Origin: Pelosinus fermentans JBW45
Lineage (GTDB): Bacteria > Bacillota > Negativicutes > DSM-13327
Reading direction: 5' to 3'
DNA: 64,000 bases
Assembly (NCBI RefSeq): GCF_000271665.2
Contig: NZ_CP010978.1
Span: 1,458,501-1,522,500, forward strand
The position numbers and the translations under genes are program-made. Numbering within the stretch: the first letter of the stretch is position 1; the number at the start of each line of letters is the position of its first letter. This document shows, piece after piece, positions 62,287 through 64,000 of this stretch. The notes beneath the pieces are model-generated. The model worked only from the letters and a program-made list of their open reading frames with translations, searched no databases and was not told the origin of the DNA.

Positions 62287-64000
62287 ATGGTACTGTATTC
62301 TTTTATTCCCTGGCTGCTATACTCTTCACTTATGGGAAGCATTTTAATAGGGTTAATCATAGTCCTACGACTGGTCTTCGCAAATAGGATGGGCGTCAAT
62401 CTGCAGTATCTATTATGGTTTTTAGTGATAATGAAGTTGTTAATTCCTTATACGCCTGAAAGCTCTTTAAGCGTGTTCAACATCTTTAATCATCTGAACA
62501 TTCAGGTCTTATCCGGAAATTACTTTGAGACCCAGGGTAATGAGATGACAGACCAGACTACAGCAAAAGAGCTGCCGTTAACGAAAATGGTGAACGTTGC
62601 TCATGATTACGCCTTATCTGTAAACAGGACTTTCCTTGACTCTAGGGAGGTTGCTGCATTTTGGTTCTGGCTAGTTGGAGTGATAACTCTTACTGTTTAC
62701 TTGATTCATGGGACGATTAAGCTGCAATGTATTCTGAGGAGCACTCTCAGAGTAAATGACAGCTGTGTTATTAACTTGCTTGAGGAGTGTAAGCACAGGA
62801 TGAATATCAAGGGCAATACTGTGCTGGTTGAATCACCGTTAATTCGAAGTCCAATGGTTATGGGAGCAATCAGACCGCATATTATACTGCCGGCTGGCAT
62901 TAACGGTAATTTAAGCAAATCGGAATTACGATTCATTTTATTACATGAATTGGCCCATCTTCAACGTAGAGATCTTTATGTAAATTGGATTACATCTTTT
63001 TTGCAAATCATCCACTGGTTTAACCCAATTATTTGGTACGCTTTTTATCAAATGCGTCAGGATCGGGAATTGGCTTGTGATGCTTATGTGCTTTCCTTAC
63101 TAAAACCCGATGAATATAAAAGCTATGGCGCTGCGATTATTTCTTTTCTCGAAAGATACTCATATTCTGTTTATGATTACACGATAGCCGGGTTGGCAAG
63201 TGGCAGAGCCAATATTAAGAAAAGAATGGAAATGATTGCCTTGTATAAAAAAGAGACAATATTTGGGATTGTTTGGAGAATTATTCTTTTTTTACTGATG
63301 GGGTGTTTTGTGCTGACCAACGCAAAAGGAACAGCTCAGGCAGAAAAATCACCAAAGATAAGTCATAGCATTGCATATGAAGATTTGAGCGATTATTTCC
63401 AGGAATACAATGGAACTTTTGTTTTGCTTGACATGAAAAGAGATCACTATCAGGTGTATAATGATGGATACAGCAAAAAGCGCGTATCTCCGGATTCAAC
63501 ATATAAGATAATTAGTTCTTTAGTCGGTCTTGAAACTGGAGTTTTAACAGATGAAGAGACTTCATTAAGGTGGGATGGAACCATATATCCAATCCAACCC
63601 TGGAACAGAGACCAGACACTAACTTCCGCAATTTCCTACTCTGTAAATTGGTATTTTCAGAGAGTCGACTCTAGCGTGGGCGAAACTAGTATAAAGAATA
63701 ATTTAAAGGAAATTGGATACGGCAATTATGATATTTCTGGCGGAATTAATGACTTTTGGATTGAATCCTCATTAAAAATTTCTTCTCTAGAACAGGTAGA
63801 GATGCTTAAAAAACTATTTACTTATGAAATGCCCTTTTCTCGAAGGAATATAGACATTGTCAAAAAAATAATCAAAGTGTGGGAGCTGGACAAGGTAACT
63901 TTATACGGGAAAACTGGCACTGGAACTGTGAATGGAAATAACATTAATGGGTGGTTTATAGGGTGTGTAGAAAATGAAGGAGAGAATTATATTTTTGCTA
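62287..64000 (+). CDS. blaR1: BlaR1-type sensor-protease with class D sensor domain, 3' end beyond window
   Basis: 571 codons visible. N-terminal transmembrane helices (LLYSSLMGSILIGLIIVLRL), M56 metalloprotease site HELAH at residue 220 with ELACDAYVL, a further helix (IILFLLMGCFVLTNA), then a periplasmic class D beta-lactamase-like sensor domain with Ser404-Thr-Tyr-Lys, YGN and KTGT. The sensor domain is closely similar to the enzyme at 61002 (FVLLDMKRDHYQVYNDG vs FVMYDETNNKYSVFN). ATG 62287 follows GGGAGG. Confidence 0.93.
   Translation, partial: MVLYSFIPWLLYSSLMGSILIGLIIVLRLVFANRMGVNLQYLLWFLVIMKLLIPYTPESSLSVFNIFNHLNIQVLSGNYFETQGNEMTDQTTAKELPLTKMVNVAHDYALSVNRTFLDSREVAAFWFWLVGVITLTVYLIHGTIKLQCILRSTLRVNDSCVINLLEECKHRMNIKGNTVLVESPLIRSPMVMGAIRPHIILPAGINGNLSKSELRFILLHELAHLQRRDLYVNWITSFLQIIHWFNPIIWYAFYQMRQDRELACDAYVLSLLKPDEYKSYGAAIISFLERYSYSVYDYTIAGLASGRANIKKRMEMIALYKKETIFGIVWRIILFLLMGCFVLTNAKGTAQAEKSPKISHSIAYEDLSDYFQEYNGTFVLLDMKRDHYQVYNDGYSKKRVSPDSTYKIISSLVGLETGVLTDEETSLRWDGTIYPIQPWNRDQTLTSAISYSVNWYFQRVDSSVGETSIKNNLKEIGYGNYDISGGINDFWIESSLKISSLEQVEMLKKLFTYEMPFSRRNIDIVKKIIKVWELDKVTLYGKTGTGTVNGNNINGWFIGCVENEGENYIFA

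Overview
The window comes from a diderm Firmicute of the Negativicutes, most likely a Sporomusaceae-type strict anaerobe (inference). Three outer-membrane TonB-dependent receptors with signal peptides and Fur boxes sit beside Firmicute-type genes: BlaI/BlaR1, a LoaP-type NusG paralog, PRD/PTS genes and Gram-positive-like ribosome binding sites.

Layout. (1) 1-20.6 kb is an iron/redox island of moderate GC. It holds two siderophore receptors (one cut by the left window edge), a CirA/FepA-like receptor with a four-gene operon (ECF-S-like membrane protein, Fe-hydrogenase-like Fe-S protein, FmdE-like protein), three paralogous AraC regulators, a YddA-type ABC transporter, a PepSY membrane protein, divergent ahpCF/MerR, and a Crp/Fnr regulator. 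Five good Fur/PerR-type operators are visible. (2) 20.9-23.8 kb is a decayed ascorbate-type PTS locus: a shortened PRD/EIIA regulator, EIIA and EIIB, but no EIIC. (3) 23.8-60.9 kb is markedly AT-rich and looks acquired. It is one large biosynthetic gene cluster. (4) 61.0-64.0 kb carries a class D beta-lactamase, BlaI and BlaR1 (cut by the right edge).

The cluster is the main discovery. Its centre is a translationally coupled pair: a crotonase that keeps the CarB/ThnE carboxymethylproline-synthase residues at one constant numbering offset, and an asparagine-synthetase-like protein without the N-terminal Cys and with the C-terminal Lys loop of beta-lactam/carbapenam synthetases. Around them are six radical SAM proteins (five PhpK-like paralogs and one B12-binding), a dedicated MetK, two ArgJ homologs at the two ends, a degenerate truncated ProB, a LuxE/LuxC-like activation and reduction pair, a ligase/ACP/alpha-beta hydrolase/PLP-decarboxylase module, two glycosyltransferases, a condensation-domain-like acyltransferase, a type II thioesterase, and an HlyD plus two-half-ABC exporter. 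No 2-oxoglutarate oxygenase (CarC/ThnG/ThnQ type) is visible. I infer an oxygen-independent pathway to a bicyclic beta-lactam (carbapenam/carbapenem-like) product, decorated by radical methylation and perhaps glycosylation, with a neighbouring inducible beta-lactamase as possible self-protection.

Regulation is also unusual. A LoaP antiterminator gene is divergent from the main operon. A ~100-nt leader element upstream of the main operon recurs upstream of the second ACP gene. Each copy is followed by an intrinsic terminator, and each promoter region carries the same inverted TGTCAATAT/ATATTGACA motif. The right end (argJ2, leader copy 2, acp2, ABC remnant, fifth radical SAM) looks like a decayed partial duplicate of the cluster. 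All functional statements rest on reading motifs; no database search was run.
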